Of a stretch of 64,000 nucleotides of DNA, positions 30,305 through 37,699 are shown in pieces. The first letter of the stretch is position 1; each line of letters opens with the position of its first letter. The DNA comes from Lapillicoccus jejuensis (GTDB lineage Bacteria > Actinomycetota > Actinomycetes > Actinomycetales > Dermatophilaceae). The stretch spans positions 3,658,001-3,722,000 of the forward strand of contig NZ_VFMN01000001.1 of NCBI RefSeq assembly GCF_006715055.1, read 5' to 3'. Under the pieces are notes generated by a model. The model was not told where the DNA came from. It made no database searches and worked only from the letters and a program-made list of their open reading frames with translations. A program made the translations under genes and the position numbers.

Positions 30305-30625
30305 ATGCGAGTCCTCGTCTGGATCCTGGTCTGGGTCGTGATCGTGGCCGTCTCCGCCCTCTACCTGTGGGGGACGGTGCGGACCGCGTGGAAGAGCGCG
30401 CGCCGGCTCGGCACCGAGCTCGCGGACGCCGAGGAGCGGCTCAGCGCCGTGCGCGAGCAGGTCGACCGGCTCGGGGAGGCGAACGAGCAGCTCGAGCTGG
30501 CGGTCTTCGCCGACCCGACCACCATCGCCCGGGAACGCCGGACCACCCGCGAGTCGTTGCGACGCGAGAGCCGGGAACAGCGTCGTCGGGGGCTCCCGAC
30601 GTGGGCCCGGCACGTAGACTCCTGA
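30305..30625 (+). CDS. small single-TM coiled-coil protein
   Basis: 106 residues. TM helix at the very N-terminus (VLVWILVWVVIVAVSALYLW), then a heptad-like stretch (LGTELADAEERLSAVREQVDRLGEANEQLEL) and a very basic tail (ARERRTTRESLRRESREQRRRG). Lies between pafC and tatA. Unknown function; topology suggests a membrane-anchored cytosolic coiled coil. Confidence 0.75.
   Translation: MRVLVWILVWVVIVAVSALYLWGTVRTAWKSARRLGTELADAEERLSAVREQVDRLGEANEQLELAVFADPTTIARERRTTRESLRRESREQRRRGLPTWARHVDS
30615..30620 (+). promoter_or_regulatory. possible -10 hexamer TAGACT of tatA
   Basis: Lies within the last codons of the preceding small gene, 38 bp before the tatA ATG, whose ribosome site is GGAAGG. Confidence 0.35.
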
Positions 30626-30658
30626 TCGACCCATCCCGACCGGAAGGCCAGCCGCGCC

Positions 30659-31051
30659 ATGTGGAGAGACCTGTTCCAGCCGAGCCACCTCATCATCATC
30701 CTGGTGCTCGTCGTCGTCCTCTTCGGGTGGAAGAAGCTGCCCGACGCCGCCCGCAGCGTGGGCCGCTCGATGCGCATCTTCAAGTCGGAGATGGGGGAGA
30801 TGAAGAACGAGGGCAAGGAGTCGCGCCCCAGCCCGGCGGCCAGCGACACCATCCCGGGCCAGGCCGCGCCCACCGCAACCACCGCGCCCACCGCGCCCAC
30901 CGCGCCCACCGCGCAGACCCCGCCGCCCGCCCAGCCGTACGTCGCCCCGCACGACGCCTCCGTGCCCCCCTCCGCCACGACGCCGCCCGAGGCCCAGGCC
31001 CCGCCGCAGCCCGCGGACGCGCCGACCCCGCACGACACGACGGCGCGCTGA
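30659..31051 (+). CDS. tatA: twin-arginine translocase subunit TatA
   Basis: 130 residues. N-terminal TM helix ([42 protein letters not shown]): the FG hinge after the TM and the amphipathic helix are the TatA signature. The tail is long and low in complexity, including a nine-base tandem repeat coding (TAP)n. Forms the translocation pore with TatC next door. Confidence 0.93.
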   Translation: MWRDLFQPSHLIIILVLVVVLFGWKKLPDAARSVGRSMRIFKSEMGEMKNEGKESRPSPAASDTIPGQAAPTATTAPTAPTAPTAQTPPPAQPYVAPHDASVPPSATTPPEAQAPPQPADAPTPHDTTAR

Positions 31052-31131
31052 GCGCCGCGCTGCGGCGCGGCCGGCCCGTCCACCACCGCGAGGGGACCTC
31101 GACGACCATGCACGACGAAGGGCGCTGACCC

Positions 31132-31965
31132 ATGGCCCGGGATGGGATCCGGCGACGGCTGCGCAAGGAGCGCGACCCCGAGGGGCGGATGTCCCTCGGC
31201 GACCACCTGCGCGAGCTGCGCCGCCGCACGCTGATCTCGATCGCGGCGATCCTCGCCGGCGCGATCGTCGGCTGGTGGAAGTACAACGACCTGTTCAAGG
31301 CGGTCACGAAGCCGATCCAGGAGATCGCCGGCAAGCGCGGCCAGGCCATCGCCACCATCACCTTCCCGGACCTCACCGGGTCGTTCTCGCTGCTCATCAC
31401 CGTCGGTCTCTTCACCGGGCTGATCATCGCCTCGCCCGTCTGGCTGTTCCAGATCTGGGCCTTCATCGTCCCGGGGCTGAGCCGCAAGGAGAAGCGCACC
31501 GCGATCTTCTTCCTCGGTGCCGCGGTCCCGCTGTTCCTCGTCGGCTGCGTGTGCGGCTACCTCACGCTGCCGCGCGCGGCCGAGGCGCTGCTCTCCTTCA
31601 CCCCCGACACGGCGAGCAACATCCTGCCGGCCAACGAGTACTTCGACTTCGTCCTGCGCTTCATCCTCGCCTTCGGCCTGGCCTTCCTGCTGCCCGTCTT
31701 CCTCGTCGGGCTCAACGCCGCCGGCATCCTGCCTGCGCGGATCCTGCTCAAGGCGTGGCGCCCGGCCGTCTTCCTCATCTTCCTCTTCGCGGCGATCATG
31801 ACGCCGACCCCGGACGCCTGGACGATGCTCGCCCTGGCCGGGCCGATGGTCGCGCTGTTCTTCGCCGCCGTCGGCATCGGGTTCCTGCTCGACCGGCGCC
31901 GCGCCAAGCGCAGCCCCACCGCGCAGTGGGCGGACCTGGCCGACGACCAGGCCTCGCCGCTCTGA
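31132..31965 (+). CDS. tatC: twin-arginine translocase subunit TatC
   Basis: 277 residues with six TM helices. GRMSLGDHLRELRRR at the N-terminus is the signal-peptide-binding TatC motif (the conserved acidic residue sits in DHLREL), and FIVPGLSRKEKR and FILAFGLAFLLPVF follow. A seven-codon frame (31108-31128) lies between tatA and tatC; nothing supports it as a gene. Followed 26 bp later by the lipid-kinase gene, probably one operon. Confidence 0.95.
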   Translation: MARDGIRRRLRKERDPEGRMSLGDHLRELRRRTLISIAAILAGAIVGWWKYNDLFKAVTKPIQEIAGKRGQAIATITFPDLTGSFSLLITVGLFTGLIIASPVWLFQIWAFIVPGLSRKEKRTAIFFLGAAVPLFLVGCVCGYLTLPRAAEALLSFTPDTASNILPANEYFDFVLRFILAFGLAFLLPVFLVGLNAAGILPARILLKAWRPAVFLIFLFAAIMTPTPDAWTMLALAGPMVALFFAAVGIGFLLDRRRAKRSPTAQWADLADDQASPL

Positions 31966-31991
31966 CCCCCTCCCGAGAGAGCGGGGAGAGC

Positions 31992-32912
31992 GTGAACGGC
32001 GCGGACGGTCGACCCCGCCGGGTCGGGCTGCTCGTCAACCCGACCGCGGGCAAGGGCCGCGGGGCGTCGTACGGCGACCGGGCGCACCGCCGGCTGAGGC
32101 GTGACGGGCACGAGGTCCTCGACCTGTCGGGCACCGACCTCGCGGCGGCCCGCGCGCACGCGGCCGACGCGATCGCGGCGGGCCGCGTCGACGTGCTGTG
32201 CGTCGTCGGCGGCGACGGGATGGCGCACCTCGGCGCGGGCCTGTGCGCCGGGACCGACGTCGCGCTGGCCCTCGTCGCCGCCGGCACCGGCAACGACAAC
32301 GCCCGAGAGCTCGGGCTGCCGCGGCGCGACCCCGAGGCGGCGGCCGCCCTCGTCACCTGCGGCCGGCCGCGCCGGGTCGACCTCGGCCGCGCCCGGTGGG
32401 GGAGCGGGGACGAGGCGGGCGAGCGCTGGTTCCTCGGCGTCCTCGGCGCGGGCTTCGACTCCGTCGTCGCCGAGCGCGCGGCCGCGCTGCGCTGGCCGCG
32501 CGGTCCGCGGCGCTACGAGGTGGCCATCGCCCGAGAGCTGCCCCGCTTCCGCCCCATCCCGTACGCCGTCGTCGTGGACGGCGGGCGCCTCGAGACCGCC
32601 GCCATGCTCGTCGCCGTCGGCAACGGGCCGGCCTTCGGCGGCGGGATGCGGATCTGTCCCGGGGCGTCGTACGACGACGGGCTGCTCGACGTCTGCGTCG
32701 TCCACGCTCTGTCGGTGCCCGCCTTCCTGCGGCTCTTCCCGACCGTGTTCCGGGGCACCCACGTGCGCCGCCGCCCGGTGCAGGTCCTGCGCGGGCGCCA
32801 CGTCCGGCTCGAGGCGGACGGCATCGTCGCCCAGGCCGACGGCGAGCGGGTCGCCCCGCTGCCCCTCGACGTCGAGGTCGTCCCCGGCGCGCTCAGCCTC
32901 CTCGGCCCCTGA
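31992..32912 (+). CDS. diacylglycerol/sphingosine kinase-type lipid kinase
   Basis: 306 residues of the DAGK catalytic family. Motifs: VGLLVNPTAGKGRG, CVVGGDGMAHLGAG (GGDG nucleotide loop), VAAGTGNDNARELGLP, and GNGPAFGGGMRICPGASYDDGLLDV in the second domain. GTG 31992 with GGGGAG upstream. Could be diacylglycerol kinase or a phosphatidylinositol-pathway enzyme; the lipid is not determined. Confidence 0.88.
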   Translation: MNGADGRPRRVGLLVNPTAGKGRGASYGDRAHRRLRRDGHEVLDLSGTDLAAARAHAADAIAAGRVDVLCVVGGDGMAHLGAGLCAGTDVALALVAAGTGNDNARELGLPRRDPEAAAALVTCGRPRRVDLGRARWGSGDEAGERWFLGVLGAGFDSVVAERAAALRWPRGPRRYEVAIARELPRFRPIPYAVVVDGGRLETAAMLVAVGNGPAFGGGMRICPGASYDDGLLDVCVVHALSVPAFLRLFPTVFRGTHVRRRPVQVLRGRHVRLEADGIVAQADGERVAPLPLDVEVVPGALSLLGP

Positions 32913-33074
32913 CCCGGCCGTTTTCCACCGTTTCGCGGTAATCATCCTGGGAAATGGCTGACAGTCGGCCGTCAGCCCTCCCGGAACACGCCACCCCGGG
33001 ACGACGATGCGCCTCGGGCCCCGCGGCGCCCCGCCCGACATCCGCCGGCCACCGCGGGTCCCGGACGGAGAACC

Positions 33075-36000
33075 ATGCGCACACGTGTTGCGGCGCCGCT
33101 GGTCGCGGCGGCGCTGCTGGTGGGGTTCGGTCCCACCCTGACCACCGCCGCCACCGCGGCGGCCGGCCCCCCGAAGGACGACGCGCCGACCCTGCTGGTC
33201 CCCAAGGGGGAGCGCGAGGACGGCTCGGACGAGGCGGGCAACGCCAAGCTCCTGGACGCCTACTACTACACCGACCTGCTCGCCGGCGACGAGAAGCTCA
33301 GCCTCGGCCAGGCCGCCGCGCTGCGCGAGGCCGCGACGGCGAAGGCCGGCGCCCTGCCCACCGCGACGACCGCCGGCGCCGCGCGCGGCGGCGCCTGGAC
33401 CTCGGTCGGTCCCGACCCGATCGTCCAGGTGGTGCGGACCTCGAACACCTTCGCCGCGATGGCCGGCCGCGTGAGCGCGCTCGCCATCCGCAAGGACGGC
33501 ACCATCCTGCTCGGTGCCGCCCAGGGCGGCGTGTGGACGTACGACGCCGCCGCCGGCACCTGGACCTCGCGCACCCGCGACGCCAGCACCCAGTCGGTCG
33601 GCGCCCTCGCGCTCGCCCCGAGCGACGACCGCACCGTCTACCTCGGCACCGGGGAGGCCAACCTCGCCGGCGACAGCTACTACGGCGACGGCATCTGGCG
33701 CTCCTCCGACGGCGGCGTGACCTGGCGGCACGTCTCCACCCTCTTCACCGGCCAGTCGGTCTCGGCCATCACGGTCGACCCGACGAACGCCCGGCACCTC
33801 TACGCCTCCACGCTGCGCGGCCGCGCCGGATCGCACCGCACGACGGCGCCGACCGACCAGCCCTACGGCGTCTGGGAGTCCAGCGACGGCGGCCAGAACT
33901 GGACGCTGCGCAAGGGCACCCGCGACGAGTTCGCCGGCGCCACCAACCTCGTCATGGACCCCCAGGCGCCCTCGCACCTCTGGGCGTCGTTCTGGGGCCA
34001 CGAGATCGACGCGTCGACCGACGGCGGCCGCACCTGGGCGCCGGCGATGAGCGGTCTGCCGGACGGGCAGTTCCTCCAGGGGGGCACCCGGTTCTCGCTC
34101 GGCATCTCGCACCCGAAGGGCCAGGCGCAGCCGACGCTCTACACCGGGTTCGACTGGTACGACCAGGCCGGGACCTACCACCCGTCCCGCGTCTTCAAGA
34201 GCGTCGGGGGGACGTCGTGGACCGACGCCACCGGCTCCCCGCAGACCGGTCCGGACTCCGTCGTCGGCTACTGCGGCACCCAGTGCTTCTACGACAACGT
34301 GCTGCAGCCCGACCCGACCAACCCCGACGTCGTCTACGCCCTGGGCCTCTACGGCTACAACAACTCGCCGCAGTCGGGCGGCATCTACCGCTCCACCGAC
34401 GGCGGCGCGACCTGGCTGAGCCTCGGCTACGACCTGCACCCCGACTACCACGCCATCGCCATCGAGGCCGACGACCCGTCGCACGTCGTCATCGGCAACG
34501 ACGGCGGCGTCTGGCAGTCGCACAACAAGGGCGGTCGGCACACCGGCGGTCCGCTGTCGACGGCGACCTGGGAGAACCTCAACGGCACGGTCGACCCGGC
34601 CACGGGAACCCTCCTGCACTCGACGGGTCTGGCCATCGGCCAGTTCGTCTCGGTGGCGACGGTCCCGCAGGTCCCCGGCCAGTACTGGGGCGGCACGCAG
34701 GACAACGGCACGATGCGCAAGTCGCTGCTCAACGGCCGCTGGTTCGACCAGTCCAGCGGTGACGGCGGCAACGTCATCGTCGACCAGACGACGACGAACC
34801 CGCTCAACCCGAGCGCCGCGGCCTACGTCTTCGGCGAGTACTTCGGCATCAGCCCCTACCGCTTCGACCCGAGCAAGGTCGGCACGATCTTCGGCAACGA
34901 GACGATCGACGGCGGCATCGACACGAAGGACCGGGCCGAGTTCTACGTCCCGTGGACCCAGAACCGCGCCAACCCGAACCAGCTCTTCCTCGGGACCTAC
35001 CGGCTCTACCGCACCGACAACGCCGAGGCCCCGTCCGGCGGCGACGTCACGTGGTCGCCGGTCTCCGGTGACCTCACCACGGGGTGCACCGGCGCGGCGC
35101 CCAACGGCGCCCGCGGCTGCCTCATCTCCGCGGTCGGCGTCGCCGACGGCGGCGACGGGGTGTGGGTCGGCACGGACGACGCCGTCGTCTCGGTCAGCCC
35201 CGACGCGGTGACCGCGGCGCAGCCGCACTGGCAGCGCGTCGGCCGCGCCGTCCTGCCGAACCGTCCGGTCAACGCCATCGCGGTCGACCGGTCGAACTGG
35301 CGGGTCGCCTACCTCGCCTACGGCGGCTTCTCGGCCTCCACGCCGAAGCGCACCGGCCACGTCTTCGCCACGACCGACGGCGGCCTGACCTTCCGCGACG
35401 TCACGGCGAACCTGCCCGACGTCCCGGTCGACACCATCCAGATCGACCCGTCGGACAACCGCGTGATCTACGTCGGCACCGACGTCGGCGCGTTCGTCTC
35501 GACCAACGGCGGGACGTCGTACTCGCGGCTCGGCTCCGGCCTGCCGCAGGTCGCCGTCTGGCAGCTGGACTACGACGCCACGAACGGGGTGCTGCTCGCC
35601 GGCACCCACGGCCGCGGCGCCTACACGCTGGCCAACCGCGGTCGGTCGGCGGCGCTCGTCGTCTCCACCGCCGACGCGGGCGTGCCCGTCGGGCCGGCCA
35701 GCACGCTCGACTACACGATCACGGTGCGCAACATCGGCAACGGCCCGGCGTCCGACGTCACCATCACCGACCCGGTCCCGTCCGGCACGACGTTCCGGTC
35801 GGCCGACCAGGGCGGGCGCCTCACGGCGCGCGGGGTCGTGTGGTCCGGTCTGCGCATCCCGGCCGGCGGGCAGAAGCAGGTGCACCTGCGGGTGCAGGTC
35901 AGCCCGTCGCTGCCGCGGTCGGTCAAGGCCATCGTCGACGACGGGGTCACCGTGCGCACCGGGGACGGGGTCCGCACCAGCGGCAGCCCGCACACCACGC

Positions 36001-36983
36001 CCATCGCGCCGCCGTACGACGTCGCGGTGACGTCCACCGCGCAGACCGGCGGCGCCCGGGTCGGCACGTCGGCTTCGTACCACGTCACGGTGACCAACAC
36101 CGGGTACCGGTCCGACGACTACACCGTCAGCGGCTCCGGCACCTGGCCCACCACGGCGTACGACGCCTCGTGCACGACCCCGCTGTCGGCGACGCCGACC
36201 ATCGCGGCGGGGGCGAGCACCCACGTCTGCGTGAAGGTGGCGGTCCCGGCGACGGCGACCGACGACCAGCGCGACACCGAGAGCGTCACGGTCACCTCGG
36301 CCGGGGCGTCCGGGGCCGTCGGGGCGGGGCTGTCGCTGACGACCATCGCGGTCCGCAGCGACACCGTGCTCGTCGACGGTGACGGCAACAGCCCCGACAC
36401 GTCGGGGCTGTACAAGGCCGCCATGGGTGGCACGCCGTACGGCTACTGGGACCTCGCGGCCGACGCGAACCTGCCGCAGTCCTACCTGCTCGCGCACGAG
36501 AACGTCGTCTGGTGGACCGGGAACAGCTACCCCGGCCCCGTGTCGCCGTACGAGGCCGAGCTGAAGGCGCTGCTCGACGGCGGCGGCCGGCTCTTCCTCT
36601 CGGGCCAGGACATCCTCGACCAGGCGGCGGGCACGACGAGCTTCGTGCACGACTACCTGCACGTGGCCTGGGACGGGTCGGAGACCCAGAACGACAAGGC
36701 CACCGTCGCGGTCCACGGGGTGCCGGGGAACCCGGTCTCCGGCGCCGCCGGCACCGTGGTCCTCGACCACTCCGTGCTCGGGGCGAACTTCGAGGACCAG
36801 GTCACCCCGATCGACCCGGCGGCCAAGGCCTTCACCGACGACACCGGGGCCACCGACGCCCTGACGGTGTCGACCGGCGGGTACAAGGTCTTCTTCGCCG
36901 CCTTCCCGGTCGAGGCCTACGGCACCGCCGCCGACAAGGCGACGCTCGTCGGTAACGCCCTCACGTGGTTCGGCCAGCCGTGA
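33075..36983 (+). CDS. large secreted BNR/Asp-box beta-propeller protein with adhesion-type C-terminal domains
   Basis: 1302 residues. Signal peptide in the first 32 residues (TRVAAPLVAAALLVGFGPTL). Residues 100-860 carry repeated Asp-boxes, S/T-x-DGG-x-T/S-W (RSSDGGVTWRHV, ESSDGGQNWTLR, ASTDGGRTWAP, RSTDGGATWLSL, ATTDGGLTFRD), as in sialidase-fold and sortilin-like propellers. Then come two DUF11-like or CARDB-like Ig-type domains (YTITVRNIGNGPASDVTITDPVPSG; SYHVTVTNTGYRSDDYTVSG) and a C-terminal glutamine-amidotransferase-like region (GNSPDTSGLYKAAMG, GGGRLFLSGQDILDQ). No membrane anchor seen. Sialidase Arg triad was not identified, so enzymatic activity is doubtful. Confidence 0.85.
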   Translation: MRTRVAAPLVAAALLVGFGPTLTTAATAAAGPPKDDAPTLLVPKGEREDGSDEAGNAKLLDAYYYTDLLAGDEKLSLGQAAALREAATAKAGALPTATTAGAARGGAWTSVGPDPIVQVVRTSNTFAAMAGRVSALAIRKDGTILLGAAQGGVWTYDAAAGTWTSRTRDASTQSVGALALAPSDDRTVYLGTGEANLAGDSYYGDGIWRSSDGGVTWRHVSTLFTGQSVSAITVDPTNARHLYASTLRGRAGSHRTTAPTDQPYGVWESSDGGQNWTLRKGTRDEFAGATNLVMDPQAPSHLWASFWGHEIDASTDGGRTWAPAMSGLPDGQFLQGGTRFSLGISHPKGQAQPTLYTGFDWYDQAGTYHPSRVFKSVGGTSWTDATGSPQTGPDSVVGYCGTQCFYDNVLQPDPTNPDVVYALGLYGYNNSPQSGGIYRSTDGGATWLSLGYDLHPDYHAIAIEADDPSHVVIGNDGGVWQSHNKGGRHTGGPLSTATWENLNGTVDPATGTLLHSTGLAIGQFVSVATVPQVPGQYWGGTQDNGTMRKSLLNGRWFDQSSGDGGNVIVDQTTTNPLNPSAAAYVFGEYFGISPYRFDPSKVGTIFGNETIDGGIDTKDRAEFYVPWTQNRANPNQLFLGTYRLYRTDNAEAPSGGDVTWSPVSGDLTTGCTGAAPNGARGCLISAVGVADGGDGVWVGTDDAVVSVSPDAVTAAQPHWQRVGRAVLPNRPVNAIAVDRSNWRVAYLAYGGFSASTPKRTGHVFATTDGGLTFRDVTANLPDVPVDTIQIDPSDNRVIYVGTDVGAFVSTNGGTSYSRLGSGLPQVAVWQLDYDATNGVLLAGTHGRGAYTLANRGRSAALVVSTADAGVPVGPASTLDYTITVRNIGNGPASDVTITDPVPSGTTFRSADQGGRLTARGVVWSGLRIPAGGQKQVHLRVQVSPSLPRSVKAIVDDGVTVRTGDGVRTSGSPHTTPIAPPYDVAVTSTAQTGGARVGTSASYHVTVTNTGYRSDDYTVSGSGTWPTTAYDASCTTPLSATPTIAAGASTHVCVKVAVPATATDDQRDTESVTVTSAGASGAVGAGLSLTTIAVRSDTVLVDGDGNSPDTSGLYKAAMGGTPYGYWDLAADANLPQSYLLAHENVVWWTGNSYPGPVSPYEAELKALLDGGGRLFLSGQDILDQAAGTTSFVHDYLHVAWDGSETQNDKATVAVHGVPGNPVSGAAGTVVLDHSVLGANFEDQVTPIDPAAKAFTDDTGATDALTVSTGGYKVFFAAFPVEAYGTAADKATLVGNALTWFGQP

Positions 36984-37018
36984 CCGGCTGACCCACCGCC
37001 GCACCATCCGGCTCACAG

Positions 37019-37054
37019 CGCGGGGCCGCCCCCTCCCCGGGGGGCGGCCCCGCG
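37019..37054 (+). terminator. terminator hairpin after the BNR protein gene
   Basis: Perfect 15-bp GC stem (37019-37033 with 37040-37054) and a 6-nt loop between convergent genes; works for either strand. Confidence 0.75.
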
Positions 37055-37070
37055 TCGTCGCGGCGCGGGG

Positions 37071-37682
37071 TCAGCGCGGGCGGCGCAGGTCGAAGCGCAG
37101 GTCCTCGCTGATGCCGTAGTAGGCGCTCGGGCCGCCGGCCCGCATCACCGGCTGCGCCTTGGCGGTCTGGTAGATCCCGTCCTGCAGGTAGTCCTCGTCG
37201 ATGTGCACGCCGACGACCTCGCCGAGGGTGAGGACGGCCCCGTTGGGCGTCCCGTCCGCGCCGGTGAGGGGCAGGATCTGGCTGACCCGGCACTCGAAGC
37301 CGACCGGCGAGTCCGCGACCCGCGGCGGCGCGACGACGCGGGACGGCGCGGGCTGCAACCCGGCCCGCTCCCACTCGTCGACGCCCTCGGTCGTCGACGT
37401 CTCGTTCATCCGCTCCGCCAGCGGCCGGGTCACGAGGCTCCAGGTGAACTCGCCGGTCTCGCGCGCGTTGCGCGCGCTGTCCTTCTCCTCGGTGCTGGAG
37501 AAGCCGACGATCGGCGGCGTGTAGGCGAAGGCGTTGAAGAAGCTGTACGGCGCGAGGTTGCGGGTGCCGTCCGGCGCGACGGTCGAGATCCACCCGATCG
37601 GGCGCGGCGCGACGATGGCGTTGAACGGGTCGTGGGGCAGGCCGTGGCCCTGCGACGGTCGGTAGAAGTGGACGCTGCTCAC
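37071..37682 (-). CDS. flavin reductase-like FMN-binding protein
   Basis: 203 residues with the FMN-binding split-barrel signature: PFNAIVAPRPIGWISTVAPDGTRNLAPYSFFNAFAYTPP (RPIGWI and NLAPYS), SARNARETGEFTWSLV, and a late VGVHIDEDYL. Reduces free flavin or acts on FMN-bound substrates. GTG 37682. Divergent from helY, 17 bp apart. Confidence 0.88.
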   Translation of the reverse strand: MSSVHFYRPSQGHGLPHDPFNAIVAPRPIGWISTVAPDGTRNLAPYSFFNAFAYTPPIVGFSSTEEKDSARNARETGEFTWSLVTRPLAERMNETSTTEGVDEWERAGLQPAPSRVVAPPRVADSPVGFECRVSQILPLTGADGTPNGAVLTLGEVVGVHIDEDYLQDGIYQTAKAQPVMRAGGPSAYYGISEDLRFDLRRPR

Positions 37683-37687
37683 TGACG

Positions 37688-37693
37688 TAGTGT
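37688..37693 (+). promoter_or_regulatory. -10 hexamer TAGTGT of helY
   Basis: Six bases before the ATG at 37700. Confidence 0.45.
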
Positions 37694-37699
37694 GACGGC

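Noticed and set aside
31108-31128. Six-residue frame between tatA and tatC
   Set aside because: No ribosome site of its own and too short to support as a gene.
31557-37016. An 1819-codon open frame on the minus strand across tatC, the lipid kinase and the BNR gene
   Set aside because: Runs antisense through three good genes with no motif; a high-GC artefact. The same applies to the antisense frames opposite icmF (41227-44421) and helY (37679-40615).
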